From Closterium sp. NIES-65 (taxonomy: Eukaryota; Streptophyta; Zygnematophyceae; Desmidiales; Closteriaceae), in the NCBI GenBank assembly GCA_948144175.1, contig CANXME010002051.1, positions 124,001 through 188,000 of the forward strand: a stretch of DNA of 64,000 nt. The letters are read 5' to 3'. A model generated the notes under the pieces. It saw nothing but the letters and a program-made list of their open reading frames with translations, made no database searches and was not told the origin of the DNA. Both the position numbers and the translations under genes were made by a program. Numbering within the stretch: position 1 is the stretch's first letter; each line of letters starts with the position of its first letter. This document shows positions 40,688 to 53,804 of this stretch, piece after piece.

Positions 40688-42280
40688 TTACATTGTAGTG
40701 CGGGCGTTGACAAGACCAGCAACGGAGGATGCAAGGGAACGTAGGAGGGAGACCGTGAAGCCGCTGATAACACCTGCCACAGAGGGAAACACGACGAGTA
40801 CAGAAACAGAGCAAACGCAGCACAAACAGGGAAAATTAGCGACATCGCGGTGAGTGGAACAAGGAGCAAAGGGATGGCTGAGAGTTCAGGGTTTAAGGTT
40901 TAGGGACCACTTTGCAGAGGTGAGGAATATGGGTGGGAGGGAGGAGAAGATGGGATTCGTATCATGGGGTAGGGAGGGGGGAGCAAGGATGGCGTTGGGA
41001 AGGTAAAATACAGAGAGAATAATCAGGGAAGAGGCAGAGTGAGAAGAGTGATGTGCAGAGGGGAGGGGAAAGAGGCTGACAGAAGAAGATGATGGTGGCG
41101 AGGGAGGCGATGCGACCGACAGCTGCTGTGACGTAGAGGAAGAGCAGCACCTGGCATGGCAGGGAAGAAGAGAAACAGCTGAGGGGGTCACACACACACC
41201 CTTGACTGGCCTGACCAAGGATGGTCCACACGGAAACGTGCATGCATGAGCCGGGCCCATGGATAAGCCATCAGCAAAGGACAATGTTGATGCGCAGAGG
41301 TAGAGTCGACTTCTGAGCCGCGGTGTTGACTCTCAGCTTCCACTGCAAGCTATTCTTGAACGAACTCGCGAAGGAGCATGAGTTGTGGTGCTGCGAGTGA
41401 CTCACTGCCCAGTGGCCACTCCATGGCACCCCAGCAACCACCTTGACGAAGAGGCGCACGTCGGAGCCACTGGCCGCCACTCGCAGCACGCCCTCCGCTG
41501 CCCCCAGCACGTTGGCCCCCGCCGCCACCACCGCCTCCGCTGCCCCCTCCGACACCTGCCAGGGGCGCGCTGTGTGCAGCAGTGGGCTGGGGGACGAGGG
41601 GGGCGGGAATGCAGAGAAGGGAGGAGCAGGAGACTGGGAGGCAAACGGAGTAGGACTAGGGAGGGCAATGGGGGCGAACAAGAGACTTGTCCGGCGGCCC
41701 TGGAACAACAGCCACCCTTCCAGGACTAGTCGCTTTCTGTGGTGGCATCCGCCCCTGGTGCTGCACGCTGAGTGCGAGCGATGGGCCACGGGTGTGGGGT
41801 GGGAGTGCGCACGGGGAGAAGAGCAGTGGAAACAGGAGGCTGGTATAAAGGCATGCTTGGAACCTGGAATAACCAGACAAGAAAGTGGGGACCGGAGGTG
41901 GAGGAGGTGGAGAAGGGATTAGGAAGGAGCCGGGGGGGATAAGAGGGAGGGCGAGTGAGCATGTGGAGGTGATGTTTGAAAAGGTGTCGTGGTTTGGTAA
42001 CGACCTGCTTATGTCCAGGACGAGGGACGGACACGTGCAGAGTGGCAGGTGGAGAAAGGGAGAAGGTCAACTCACGGGAGGTTGAGGGCGCGTGAGAGGA
42101 GGGCGAGCAGGGCGGCGGCGGTGGTGAGGACAAGGAGCACGTCGGCAGTGAGGGCGAGGAGGGGGCGGTGCATGGCGTGGCAGTGCAGATACACCACCCC
42201 CGCCAGCACGCCCCCCACCACCCACACATGTGCCTGCTGCCGCGCGGGCACAGCATACAGCATGGCCGTGGGGTGCAGGC
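40688..42280 (-). CDS. Reticulon-like ER membrane protein gene, partial exon set
   Basis: Minus-strand exons, in coding order: 42280-42076, 41555-41442, 41150-41081 and 40773-40688 (stop TAA). Splice borders are GT/AG; the last three join in phase. The first encodes a long hydrophobic hairpin (VWVVGGVLAGVVYL ... LLALTADVLLVLTTAAALLA). The second encodes VSEGAAEAVVAAGANVLG and VLRVAASGSDVRLFVK, which lines up without gaps with the plant reticulon segment around LRxIASGxDLKxFL. The third reads VLLFLYVTAAVGRIASLATI, the second membrane hairpin, and the last contains GFTVSLLRSL near the FTVP site. Reticulons bend ER membrane into tubules. The first exon ends one phase off the second, so a short exon between 42075 and 41556 is missing from my model. 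The N-terminal exon(s) were not found. It is the only host-like gene recognised here. Confidence 0.7.
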
Positions 42281-43263
42281 CTGCTGCTGTGGTGCGGTGG
42301 GCGGGGCAAATGGGCGGCAGGGTATGCGGGAAGAGGTGTAAAGTGAGATGTGTGACAATATGGAAGGAATAGACAGGTGGGTGGGTGCATGCATGCGCGA
42401 GTTGCACTGAATCAACCATTGGAATTTGGTTTCAAATAGTTACTGTGAAGCACACTCACACCCATGTGAGGCACATACACCTATGCGAGGCACATACCCC
42501 CATGTGAGGCACATACCCCCATGTGAGGCACATACCCCCATGGGAGGCACATACCCCCATGTGAGGCACATACCCCCATGTGAGGCACATACCCCCATGT
42601 GAGGCACATACCCCCATGTGAGGCACATTCCCCCATGTGAGGCACATACCCCCATGCGAGGCACACACCCCCATGTGAGGCACCTGCAGTCTTCATTGAG
42701 CCACTTGCTGAGACAACAGCGAATCCCACCGCTCAGTCTTGCTTGTGCCAAGCTGCATCTGAGGAGGAGCAGAGAGGAGGGACAGGGGCGCGAGAATGGT
42801 GACGGGTGGGACACAAGAGCGCCAGTGGAACTTCATTGCATCAAGAGAGCATTGTAGCAATAACGGAAAGGGCAGCACAGGGAAAGGCAGAACAGGAAAG
42901 GAGTGCAAGGAAGGGCAGAGCAGGGAAGGGCAGAGCAGGGAAGGGCAGAGCAGGGAAGGGCAGAGCAGGGAAGTGAGCAGCGGGAGGGAATGGCAGTGGG
43001 AGGGAAGGTGGAAGCGCGCAGAGTGCAGTGCGTTGGTGCGTGCATTCGATGTTTGAAGGGCACTGGTTGTTGTGCCACACATGCACCGCACCTGGCACAC
43101 GTGCAGCGCACGTGGCGTTGGTGGGACCTTAAGATGCGACGGTGGGGCTCACTGGCCGCACACGCTGGCGAGGCGGGATTGACGAGCGGAGATAACTGCG
43201 GCAGGGACAATGGTGTGGCAGCAGGGACAATGGTGTGGCAGCAGGGTCAATGGTGTGGCAGCA
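42281..43263. other. Upstream part of the reticulon locus with minisatellites
   Basis: Probably an intron and upstream exon region. It holds a 19-bp minisatellite (42464-42683), a 15-bp GGGCAGAGCAGGGAA array (42905-42975) and three copies of a 20-bp GGACAATGGTGTGGCAGCAG unit (about 43205-43264). No further exon could be assigned with confidence. Confidence 0.4.
42464..42683. repeat. 19-bp minisatellite
   Basis: About 11-12 copies of CATACCCCCATGTGAGGCA, with single-base variants such as CATGGGAGG and CATGCGAGG. Apparent proteins in this stretch are the repeat read in all frames. Confidence 0.9.
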
Positions 43264-44379
43264 GGTAGATTCGCTCGGAATAGGGAACGGAAGGGGATAC
43301 AGGGGAAGGGGGGGGGAGGAAAAAGGAAGGGATAAGGGAAGAAAGGGGAGTACACGCGGTTGAGAAGGAGGGGAGGGAGAAGCAGGCATGGGTATGGAAG
43401 GGAAGGTATGGAAAATAAGGAGGAAGGGAGGAATACTATCCCGTCATGTCTCTCCACCCCCTCTCGAGTCCTTACCTTACAGTCCCGTCCCTTCACCCAA
43501 CTGCCCAACTCACCCAACTCCATTCCCATTCCTCCAACATCCTAACCTGCTTCGCTTCCTACCCTCTCGCTTTCTGTTCCCGTTCTCCTCCTTTTCCTCT
43601 CACGCCGTCCCACACTCCCTACCTGGTAGCACTACGCGGATGGCTTCAGCGCCGGCATCCGCCGAGAGTGCGAGGGGAGCGCGTGACGGGGGTGAATGGG
43701 TGCGAGCGGTGGGAGTGAAGGATACGCGACGTATTCGCGGGTGGTTCGAGAGAAGCGGGTCTAGTGGCCTGCTGGTCTCGCTCTGCCTCGCGTCGTCTGA
43801 TCGCGGACCCCCAATGGCGCGCGGGTGAACAACTGTGAAACGCGACGGCACTCGTTTATCGCTACTATACGTGGCAAACCACCCAAGGCGCTGCGGGATG
43901 GGATGACGCGGCTCGTCGTTCTAAAAGCAGATGCGAGGGGTATCGCCTCTAGGGTGGCGCGTGCGATGGACGCGGTGCTCGCGCGGAGGTGATCGCGCGA
44001 TGCTAAGCTGGATATATAATTCATGCATGCCCTGGTCTCTTGTTCCATTTAGGCGAATTGGTGCACAGGCTTTCGGCTTGCTTTCCCAACCCAAGCCTGG
44101 GCCAAGCGTTTTTGTTCACCGTTTGGTTTGGTTGGGGCCAAAGCGTCAGACCTCACCTCTCGGACCGGTCCACAACCACGGAGCCTGTCCAGGTTAAGGT
44201 TATATAAGGTCGTAACCATGCACAGCAAAGCATAGAGAAACTAGAAATATGGTCTACACAACCAGCAGCCCAAAGGCGCACGTAGGAAACACGTTATTTC
44301 TATATCCCACGGATAACCACCAGCACGGCTGGGGAGCTCTCTATGCTGAAAAAAAAGAAAGGATTAGGGGGGGCGGAAG
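43264..44379. other. Island sequence without a recognised gene
   Basis: Purine-rich then pyrimidine-rich sequence. A plus-strand ORF at 43639-43828 (MASAPASAESARGARDGGEW...) has codon-like composition but no recognised domain and could be an exon of an unknown gene. Past 43990 the sequence is AT-richer and non-coding. Confidence 0.3.
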
Positions 44380-47300
44380 GAGTCCCCTAGCAACCAAGAG
44401 GCTCGGAGGTCCGGGTGAATAGAAGGGGTTCCGTCATGGTCCAAAACGAGGAAGCGAAATCGAGTGGCTAGCTTGATACGAGCAGCTGAGCGTCGTTGTT
44501 TTTTTGTTGATTGTTTCTTGCTTCGCCATAGGAGGATTTTGAAAGCGATGAGGAATTGTGCCAGGATGAGCTGGAGGATCTCAAACCGGGAGGAGGGTGA
44601 ATCTTGAAACTTGTGTTCACAGCGCGCGTTCCATATAGCTTTTGCAGATGCTCCAACCAGAAGGCTCTAGGGGGCCACCTGTCCAGCTCTGGAGGCGAGC
44701 GGAAAGAGCAAGAGCTCAAGAGGAGGAGAGCAGTGGAGGTGGCGAGGAGCGACAGAGGAGAGAGCAGAAATCACTGCGGGGGCCACCCCACACTTGTAGA
44801 AGATGTGAGAGATAGTCTCTGTAGGTGCTTCAGTGCAAAGTGAACAGATCCCTCGGTCCATGGCAAAATTGAAATGCGAGCCCGAAGGAAGAGCGCGAAT
44901 GTAGAACTGGTACAAGACGTCGCGCTGGAGACTGGGTTGCTCGCGTAAAAAGTCATGGGAGAAGTCAGGGACGAAAGGAGGAGGAGCTGGGAGGATGTGA
45001 GTCCAACGGGCGGCGTGGTCAAGGGGAAGCTTTGTGTAGAGGCGGCGACGAATCTCGGCTATATTGGGGTATCCGTCCTGTAAGATGTCGAGCCGTGCGC
45101 CGAGCCCTGCACCTGTATAGTAGGGGCCTGCAAACCAGGACCCGACGACATGCACCGCGTAGAGGTCACCTATGTTGAATGTGCCGTCTCCGATTGACGC
45201 GCGGACGATGAGGCGGTTGGGAAGGACACGGTGGAGGGAGGCCGAAAGCGACGACGGAGGGGAAAAAGAGGTGAACTGGAGAGCAAGAGTGGGGGAGGAC
45301 TTTGAGTCGTCTTTGGGGACGAACCACTCCCCGCAGGCTGCCAAGGGGGGAGGGGGGGAGCGAAGGACTGACCACCAGGTTTTGGGGATGGCACGGACGA
45401 GGTCTCTCCAGACTCTACGTCCGGAGGAGGAGTTGGCCACGGGGAATGTTGAGGTGAAGTGTTTAAAGGAGACCACGCCAAGGGAGTGAAAGATAAGTGA
45501 GATCAAGTGACCGACCCGAATCTGCATGGATAGGAGGAAGCGTTCACGCATAAGAATTCCGAATGGCTTCCCATTCGGTTTGAGTATGAATTGGTTGAAG
45601 GCGGTGGGCTCAGCCATAATACACATAGGGACGAGGCGAGGCGGGGAAATAACCGGGGAGATTTCTATCAATGCGTGTAGTTCGGCAAGCGCTCGACTCG
45701 GAGTTACCTCTGGAAGGATGCCTGATTGAAGAATGGTGGGGTGTGCTAAGAGACAGTGTGTGCCAAAAGGGAGGCAGACGGCGGCTCTCGCCACCTCTTC
45801 TGATGGTGAGGCGCCGAAGCGGCGAAATGCACGGTGGCTGGCAAGAGCGCAGATTTGGGTGGAAGGGGCGATCGCCCCGAGACCTCCATGGCGGGTGGAG
45901 TTATACAGGAGACGATCGGGGATGAGGCGGACTGCAAGGCCGTGTTCCTTGAATCGAGAGGAGGAGAGGAAGTTCCCAACCAAAACGTCGAGGCGTTTGA
46001 TAATGTCAGGGGAGGGGGGTTGAAAACGGCCGGGGAAGGAGAGAACGGAGTTTAAGAAAACCGACGCAAGTGATTTGCGGCAGGAAGCAGTGGCACGGAG
46101 GGCGCAAGGAATTTAGTCGTGCGCTGAACGCGAGAGAGTGTCATAGACCAGGTGGTGGCGCCTAGTTGTGCCCGTTCTACATAGATGCCAAGAATACGGT
46201 CTGCCTCTTGAGGAGTGCGAATGGGAATGGGGCCAGCGAGGAGGATGAGTTCTGGTGCAATGTGAAATGGGATAATTGAGCATTTATTCTAGTTGGGGTG
46301 CTCTCCAGAAACGGCGGCGAAAGTTCGGAGATGTATAAGGGTGGTCCCAAGCTCTCTGACGGAAGAGAGGAAGATGGTGACATCGTCAGCATTGCAAGCC
46401 ATCAGACGGCATTGGGTCGTAGAGAGGGGGAACCCTGGGAGGAAGAGGGAGAGTTGAAGGATTTCGATGACACATACAAAAAGGAGGGGGGCCAGAGGGC
46501 AGCCTTGTCGGACCCCCGTTCGAACGGGGAAGGTGGGCCCAGCAAGGTTGTTAACTGAGATGCGGGTGGAGGTATTGGTGTGCATAAGGCGGACCCAGGC
46601 GATGAACTGCTCAAAAAGTCCAAGCGTAGTGAGTGCCCGGAAAAGGAAGGCACGGTCGACCAGATCGTAGGCTTTGCGAAAGTCAACAGTTAAGGCGAGC
46701 AGGGGGGTCTTAGTGATTGTGCTCCAGTCAAGGATGTCGAGTGTATCGTTGATCGTATTGCCTATTTTCCTATTCTTAATAAAAGCAGTCTGGGAGGCGT
46801 GGTTGATCAAAGGAAGCACAAGTTGCAACAGATTGGCAAGACAGAGGGCCAGTACCTTGTAGTCCGAGTTCATGAGAGTGATGAGGCGGAGGTTCTCTGC
46901 GGAGGAAGAGTTGCCCTTTTTGGGAATTAGGACGGTGCGGCCTGAGAGCATTGACGACGGAAGGGCTTCGAAGATGGGGGGTGAGAAAAAAGTGAGAAGA
47001 AAGCGGGAGAGAAACGGGTTTTATGTTGTTGGAACAGTTCACCCGGGATGCCGTCGGGGCCAGGGGTTTTGCCACGGGAGAGTTGCCCTATAGCTTTGTT
47101 AATTTCCAGAAGAGAAAAGGGAGATTGCAGGTGGGAGAGGAGCTGAGGTGGGAGTGAAGAAGGGGGAATGTGTGCCCAGAAGGCAGGGTTTGGCACGCCC
47201 GGGGTTGCCCCACTATAAAGGGATTGAAAAAAACTTGTGCATTCAGCGGTCATGGCATGGAGATCAGAGGTGGTTTATCCGTCAGATACTGTGAGCGAGG

Positions 47301-47534
47301 AGATTAGTGAGTCTTTGATGCGGGAGTTAAGTCCTACCAGCAGGGAGGAGATTCCCATCTCCCGATGACCCTCGACTTTGAGTTTTGCTTTTAGAGCGAG
47401 CTCAGCGATTTTAGAGGTCTCATATCGTATAAGTTGTTGGCGGGCTTTGAGGAGTTGTGCACACTCTTCTTGGTCGAGAGGAGAGAGGGCGGATTGGAGT
47501 TGGAGGCGACTGATGAGCTGTACGAGATGCTCGG
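44380..47534 (-). mobile_element. LINE retrotransposon, 3' half
   Basis: Minus-strand continuation of the LINE whose 5' half ends at 28571. The first bases, CCGAGCATCTCG, repeat the CCGAG at 28567-28571 and continue its frame. It contains the reverse transcriptase and C-terminal region. The 3' end near 44380 is approximate; no clear poly-A tail was seen. Confidence 0.85.
44380..47534 (-). pseudogene. LINE ORF2, reverse transcriptase and C-terminal part
   Basis: The minus strand opens EHLVQLISRLQLQSALSPLD, the linker after the endonuclease. RT motifs follow: GKTPGPDGIPGELFQ, VLIPKKGNSSSAENLRLITL, LTVDFRKAYDLVDRAFLF (motif A), VRTGVRQGCPLAPLLF (motif B) and CNADDVTIFLS (catalytic ADD, with Asn for the usual aromatic). 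The C-terminal part has RDVLYQFYIRALPSGSHFNF and a Cys-containing RGICSLCTEAPTETISHIFY, the zf-RVT type domain. Stops (for example TAA near 47280 and TAG at 44667) and frameshifts break the frame. The enzyme would copy LINE RNA at the nicked target. Confidence 0.85.
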
Positions 47535-47651
47535 TGAGAAGAAACGAGAATGAATGACTAAGGAATGAAAGTGATACAAGTATGCAACCTTAGAATTGTG
47601 TACCCCATATAGGCTACCCCACTACAACCTACACAACATTATAATTTGACA
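47535..47651 (-). repeat. 3' LTR of Copia G (117-bp type)
   Basis: The reverse complement equals the 5' LTR of F apart from about two bases. It is flanked by CTCGG at 47530-47534. Confidence 0.93.
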
Positions 47652-47858
47652 CACCCCCATAGGCAAAGTGGGGGAGAACAAGGGGTCACAAGACCAGTCA
47701 AGCAGAGCAAAGCAAGCTCAGGGTGGATCACAAAGTCACCACACATTTCGAGCACAAGTTCAAGGCCATAAGGCCAGTTCACATGCAGGAGTACATATAT
47801 ATATAGAAGGCTAGACAAGAAAGAGCAGGGGTATATATATGTAACAGTACAAACAAGG
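47652..47858 (-). other. 3' untranslated region and polypurine tract of Copia G
   Basis: Non-coding. On the minus strand it ends with TTTGCCTATGGGGGTG, directly before the LTR. Confidence 0.75.
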
Positions 47859-50800
47859 TCAAGAGGTGAGCAAGTGAGGCAAGACAGGCACAAGACCAAG
47901 CTGAGTGCAGAAGCGCTGATGATCACAAGGCGTAAGTGCCTTGGTGAAGATATCAGCAGTGTTGGCCTCAGAGGCCACGTAAGCAAGACGGAGCTGACCA
48001 CGCTGCTTTAGCTCACGAGCAAGGAAGTAGCGAAGAGCAATGTGCTTCGTTCTGTGCTCCAGTCTCTGCTCTCGACACAAGGCCAGCATGGCCTTGTTGT
48101 CTACGTACAGCACTGGAGGAGAACGAGGCACCTCGCCAAGGTCAGTCAGCAGGTAGGTGAGCCAGCGAAGCTCCTGTGCAGCCATGGCCCCGGCGTAGAT
48201 CTCAGCCTCACAACTGGAGCCGAGAACAGAAGCCGAGCGGATAGCCCACCACGAGACAGAGCCGGAACCAAGGCTGAAGGTGTAACCCTGTGACGACCGC
48301 TGCGTAGCCTGGTCGTCCGCCCAAGAAGCGTCTACGTGCCCAATGAGGACCACTGGACTCCGCCCTCCAAGCACAAGCCCCATGCCCGACGTACTGCACA
48401 AGTAGCGCAACACCCTCTTCTCTGCAGCCATGTGCTCCGGTCTGTGTCTCCCAGGGGCAACATAGCGTGCGAGAATGCTAAGAGGGTATGCAAGGTCAGG
48501 TCATGTGCAGGTCATCAGGTACATGAGGCAGCCAACAAGCTCTGGGTACGGGCCACTCGACTCTACGGACTCATCCGAAGGCAGAGCTGAGAGCGAGTGA
48601 CGAGTAGGCAGAGGAGTGGCCTGAGGCGAGGAGTACGTGAAGCCGAAGCGCTGAAGGACCTGCTGCACCATGTGTGACTGAGTCAGGGTAATGGTGTGCT
48701 GTGCTCTGTCCCGGGTGATCTGCAAGCCAAGGTAGCCGCGCAGTCCACCCAAGTCTCTGCACGTGTGTCTCTTTTGCAACTCGGACTTCACGTGGGCGAG
48801 TCCAGCAGTGTCAGCAAAGACTAAGTCGTCGACGTACACGAGGATGTAGAACGGCGGCAAAGAAGTGTCGGTGCGCAGAAATAGCGACGGGTCAGCAGTA
48901 GAGGGAGCAAACCCAAGAGCCGCAAGCGTAGTCCTCAGTGTGTCGTGCCACTCACGCGGTGCCTTGCAGAGACCGTAGACTGGCCGCCAGAGGCTCCACT
49001 GGGTGCCAGGAGGAAAAGTCTCAGTGAAGCCAGGTGGGCGGTGCAGCCAGATCTCCTCGTGCAGGTTACCCTGCAAGAAAGCAGTGCTGAAGTCAAAAGA
49101 GTGAAGCTCGTAGTCATGCCGAGCGGCTATGTGCAGCAGCACCCGAAGAGTGGTCATCTTCGGGGTGGGAGAGAAGGTCTGAAAGTAGTCAACTCCCTGC
49201 CGCTGGCTGAAGCCACGAGCCACGTACCGCGCCTTGAAGACAGGCGGAGAACCCGGCGGCCGCTTCACCCTGAAAATCCACATGCCACTGACGATGTTCG
49301 CCCCAGGTGGGGGGACCTCGTCAACGTAGGTGCCTGTGGACTTCTAGGAAGCCATCTCTGCGTCCATAGCTGCCTGCCACTGAGAGGAATAGGGACCCTC
49401 TATCGCCTCCGCGTAAGAGCGCGGAGTCGGGATGTCAAGTGCATCCGGGTCTCCCTCAGGGGTAAGCAGTACGGACACGAGATGAGGTGAAGTAGTAGCC
49501 AGACACTGGAACTCCTCCTGCCTGTTCTCAAGGACGTCCGTGCCAAGGGCACACTCACCCCAGACGGACGGAGGACAGACAGACTCAGACTCAGCGACAA
49601 GACTAGCAGCGTAGTCTCAACGATAGCGAGCAGCAAAGTCGACAAGCTCAGCAACTAGGGCAGACGCAGTAGTGGACTCAAAAGAAGGGTCAGTGACGAC
49701 AGTAGCAAGGAGACGCGTGACAGTAGGACTGGCAGCACGAAGAGAGTCTGACTCAGGGTTGGCAAGAGCAAGAAGAGAGGACTCAGGAGGAGAAGGCAAA
49801 GGGGCACGCAGAGGAGCAGTGGACGGACGCAGAGACATCCGGTGCGTGCCAGGGACAGGAGGAGGACGCTGACGCGAACCGCGACCACTAGTGCAAGAAG
49901 CACGGACCGCTGACGTAGGGCGAGACGCAGGCTCACGACGCTCAGCAAGACCTCCAGTAGGACCTGTGTAGGGAGACGGAGCAGGCAGTGGGGAGGCCGG
50001 CTGTAACTGTTACTGTGACGGGACAGGCTGTGGACACTCTAAGTGAGGAGGAGGACCAGTAGAAGACGGGAGACCAAGAACCTGCTGAAGAAGCGGAACG
50101 AAGTATGGCTGAGGCCGCTCGGCGACTCCAGAGACAGCAGGGATAGCACCAGCACCCCCAGTGGCAGCACCTGCACCAGTAGCAGCTCCAGCTCCAGTAC
50201 CTCCAGCAGCACCAGTAGTACCCCCAGCAGGACCGCCTCCAGGACCGACAGCAGTAGCCTCCGCGCCAACATCCGCAGTAGCTCCAGCTCCAAAAGTACC
50301 CACAGGTCCAGCAGCTCCAGTATTCCCAGTACGAGCACCTCCGGGACCCATGGCACCAGCTCCCTCAGCAGCAACAGAACCTCCAGTACCCGCAGCACCA
50401 CCAGCTCCAGCAGCTCGCCTCCAGCGCCGGGCAAACCACTCACGCAACTCCTATGGAGAGAGTGGTTCTCGGCGAGAAGAAGCACCCCGAGAACCGCTAG
50501 GCAAAGTACCAGCAGGCCCAGCTCCCTTAGGCTCCGCACCCCCAGGCTCAGCACCTCCAGGCGTAGCACCCCGAGGCTCAGCACCCCCAGGCTCAGCACT
50601 CCCGGACTCAGCACCCCCAGGCTCAGCACCCCCACTCGTAGTACCCTCAGGCTCAGCACCCCCAGGCGTAGCACCCACACGCTCAGCACCCCCAGAGTCA
50701 GCACCCCCAGGCTCAGCACCCTCAGCAGCATCGGAGTCACCAGCGACCTCAACAGGCTCAACAGCGTCTACCTGGGACACACATGAAGGGGCAGGACCCT

Positions 50801-53800
50801 AAGGGGGGAGGGGGTCTACCGGGGGGGGGACCTGGTACAAGGAAGAGCGGTGGCGGGGGGAGGGACGGAGTGCGGTAGGGGAAGAGACGGTAGTAGGGGA
50901 CCAACTCGTCGAACGTGACGACCTGGGAGGACAGAACACGGCGAGAGGTGGGGTGGTAGAACTGCCACCCTGGCGCGTCAGAGGGGAAACCCAGGAAGAC
51001 GCAAGGAGCAGCACGAGGGGACAGCTTGTCCGTAGACAAGTCGCGGACAAACGCCCGAGATCCCCAGACACGGAACACAGACGCGTCGCCAACCTTCCCC
51101 GTCCACAGCAAAGCAGGGGAGGTCTCCGGCATGGAGACCCTGGGCTGAAGGTTGATCTGATGCGCCGCGTACCGAACCGCAAACGGCCACAGAAAATGGG
51201 GGGCAGCCGCATGCATCATGGACGTACGGGCGACGTCCATGACCATGCCAATGTGGCGCTCAGCAATCCCATTTTGCTGTGGAGAGTCCCGAAGCATGAA
51301 GGTCTGGCGGATGCCTCGTGCACGACAGTAGGCTCGCAGAAGGCCAGAGGAGAAATCTCCGCCTCTGTCAGAGTGCAGACGCAGAACAGGAAAGTCCGAG
51401 CCGAAGCTCTGCCTCAGCTGGAGACGAGCTGCGCGGATCCAGTCGATCAACACCTCAGTGACATCACCCTTGCTGCGCAAGGGGAAGACTGTGGTGTAAC
51501 GCGAGTAGTCGTCAACCACCAGCAGGAAGTAGCGCTCGTGACCCTGTCCACGGACGCGGGCTGGGCCGCACACGTCCATGTGAAGCATCTGCAGCGGGGC
51601 CTCTGTCGGAGGAAACTGGGAGGAGTGAGGGGTAGCCCACTGCTGCCCCTCGACACAGGGGACGCAGGTAGGGCCAGGCCCTGGAGGAAGGGGAGGGAGG
51701 GACCGGGGAAGACCAGAGACAAGGACACGGGAGGCCATGCTTCGGAGACGAAGCAGGGAGGGGTGACCAAGGCGGTGGTGCCAGAGGAGAGTCTCGTGAG
51801 ACAGGAGGCGACACGAGCAGGGGGCAGACTCAGGACCAGACCTGGACGCTGCAGCTAACACTTGACCCGACGCAGCTACCTGACCAGACGCAGGGACTGG
51901 AGGAGACGCAGTGGTCAGTGTGTACAGGCTCGATCCCGGCCGACGTGTAAACGTGGCCAGGTGTCGGCCTGTCCGAGCGTCTGTGCAGTGGGTCACCCGC
52001 TGACTCGCAGGAGTGAACTGGTGAACCCCTGCATCCTGTAGGTCAGCACCACTCACCAAGTTCTTAGAGAACGAGGGGAGGTAAAGACCAGACAGGGTGC
52101 CAGAGGGGGCCGCCGGACACGGGAGGACAGTGGAGAAGTGAGCAAGGACAAGACCCCCGGAGGGGTCTGCCAGGGAGACTGCAACTGGCCGACCAAGCGG
52201 CGTGAGTGTGGTGCGGTCTCGAAAGAAGGAGCGAGAAGCCCTCACGTCAAGTGTGAAGGTGTGGGAGGCCGAAGCCGACGCAGTACCTGAGAGCGCAGAC
52301 TCACCAGTACCGGAGGAAGCAGACGCACTAGCACCTAGAGCAGCAACCTCGCTAGCACCAAGAGCAGCAGCCTCACCAACACCTAGAGCAGCAGTTGCAA
52401 TAACCGGGTCGGGCGGGAAACACCGGTAACAGTCACCCTCCTCACTAATAGACACAGTATACATAGCAGCAAGAATAGCATCAAAGTCAAGGTCAAAGAT
52501 AGCTACCCCTGCCCTAGACAGCTCGCCCCAGCAAGGGATCTTAGTGGCCTCAGGGAACTGGTGACGCCAAGCGTCCGTCAGGCGGCCAAAGCAGCGCTGG
52601 GTGGGGTGCGCACCCCCACACTGCTCACCCGCACGGTCGCCGGTGCGCAGGACGTAGGTGCACGAACCAGTACCCCCACCCCGCTGGCGTGGAGAGTACC
52701 ACTCACGGAGCTGCTGAGGGGACAGGGTCTCCCGACTGTGCTGCTGCTGCTTGCGCTGACCACTACCGGAGCCACTCCTCTGCGAAGAGCCACGACCTCC
52801 TACTCCTCCTCCTTCGCCACCGCCTCGTCCACCTCCGCCACCTCCACCACCTCCGCTCCCACCGCCACCGCCGCCGCCGCCTCCGCCGCCGCCGCCTCCG
52901 CCTCCACTGCCGCCGCCGACACCTCCACCCCCGCCACCACTCCCACCACCACCCCCACCCCCTCCACTGCCTCCACCGCCGCCTCCACCGCTCCCGCTAG
53001 CTCCTCCAGCGCCCCTGCCCCCCTTGCCCTTGCCAAAGCGACGCTTCCCACTAGGGGTAGACGCCGCACCGACCGACTCCAGACCAACGAGGTCGGCCGC
53101 AGCAGCAGAGGCAATAGAGGGCAAGAGAGGGGAGGGGGAACACCCCTCAAAGATGGGGGTGCGCGGGTCACCATGAGAGGCCCCTACAGCGACTATGCTC
53201 TTCTCCACTGCTAGGAGGGCCTTCTCGAGGAGGTCAACAGTGAGAGTGGTGGGACAGACTGAGAGAAAGTGGTCCCTGACTACGCGAAGGGAGTCAGGGA
53301 GGCGGGTGACTATGTAGTAGAGAGTGATGTACATGGGGTGGGGTTCTTGGCGTAGAACTCAGCAGGAACTGCAGCGCGGTAGCGAGTGTCACTAGTGCGG
53401 AGGTGCGTAATGAAGTCAGCAACTGTGGGAAAGGCAGCAAGGTCAGGGAAGAGGTACGGTAGCATGAGGCGGCTCAGTGCAGCAGTGGCAGGGGAGGATT
53501 AGCGTGCAACTACAGCATCGTACAAGGTCTGAGCACTCTTGTACTGGCTAAAGTGCGCACGCTCAGAGGTAGGCAGGTGGCGACGCACAGCAAGACGTGC
53601 AGCAGCATTGCGCGTGGCCCACTGTGAGCGGACAGTGGCGTTTGAATCAGCAGCAGGGGCAGGAGAGGCACCAGAGGTGAGGTCAAAGAGAGAGAGACCG
53701 TCCGCCCTATCGCACTGTAAGAAAAGCTGCAGGTCATCTATCCAGATGTCAAAGTCAATGGCCCGACCCTTAGCGTCGAAAGCGAGGACACTAGGGGTAG

Positions 53801-53804
53801 CCAT
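47859..53804 (-). pseudogene. Gag-Pol of Copia G, heavily interrupted
   Basis: The ATG at 53804 starts MATPSVLAFDAKGR. Damage in order: TAA at 53499 (SS after VVAR), a 1-base loss in the Pro-Pro-Pro C run near 53340, a 1-base gain in a C run near 50830, TAG near 50451, TAA near 50010, TGA near 49617, TAG near 49345 and TGA (from CGA) at 48501. Domains otherwise follow A and F: poly-Gly tract (53000-52800), protease, integrase with LHSDRGGDF and NGIAERHIG, linker, RT with ILVYVDDLVF, RNase H with EAEIYAG and YVDNKAML. The protease site is TLDVRAS instead of TLDSGAS, so the catalytic motif is lost too. Confidence 0.92.

Noticed and set aside
42000..42683. CRISPR-like array
   Set aside because: Repeats are direct and contiguous without unique spacers, in a eukaryotic context.
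42456..42814. MGVCASHGGMCLTWGY repeat proteins
   Set aside because: A 19-bp minisatellite, not a multiple of three, so it cycles through all frames; likely intronic.
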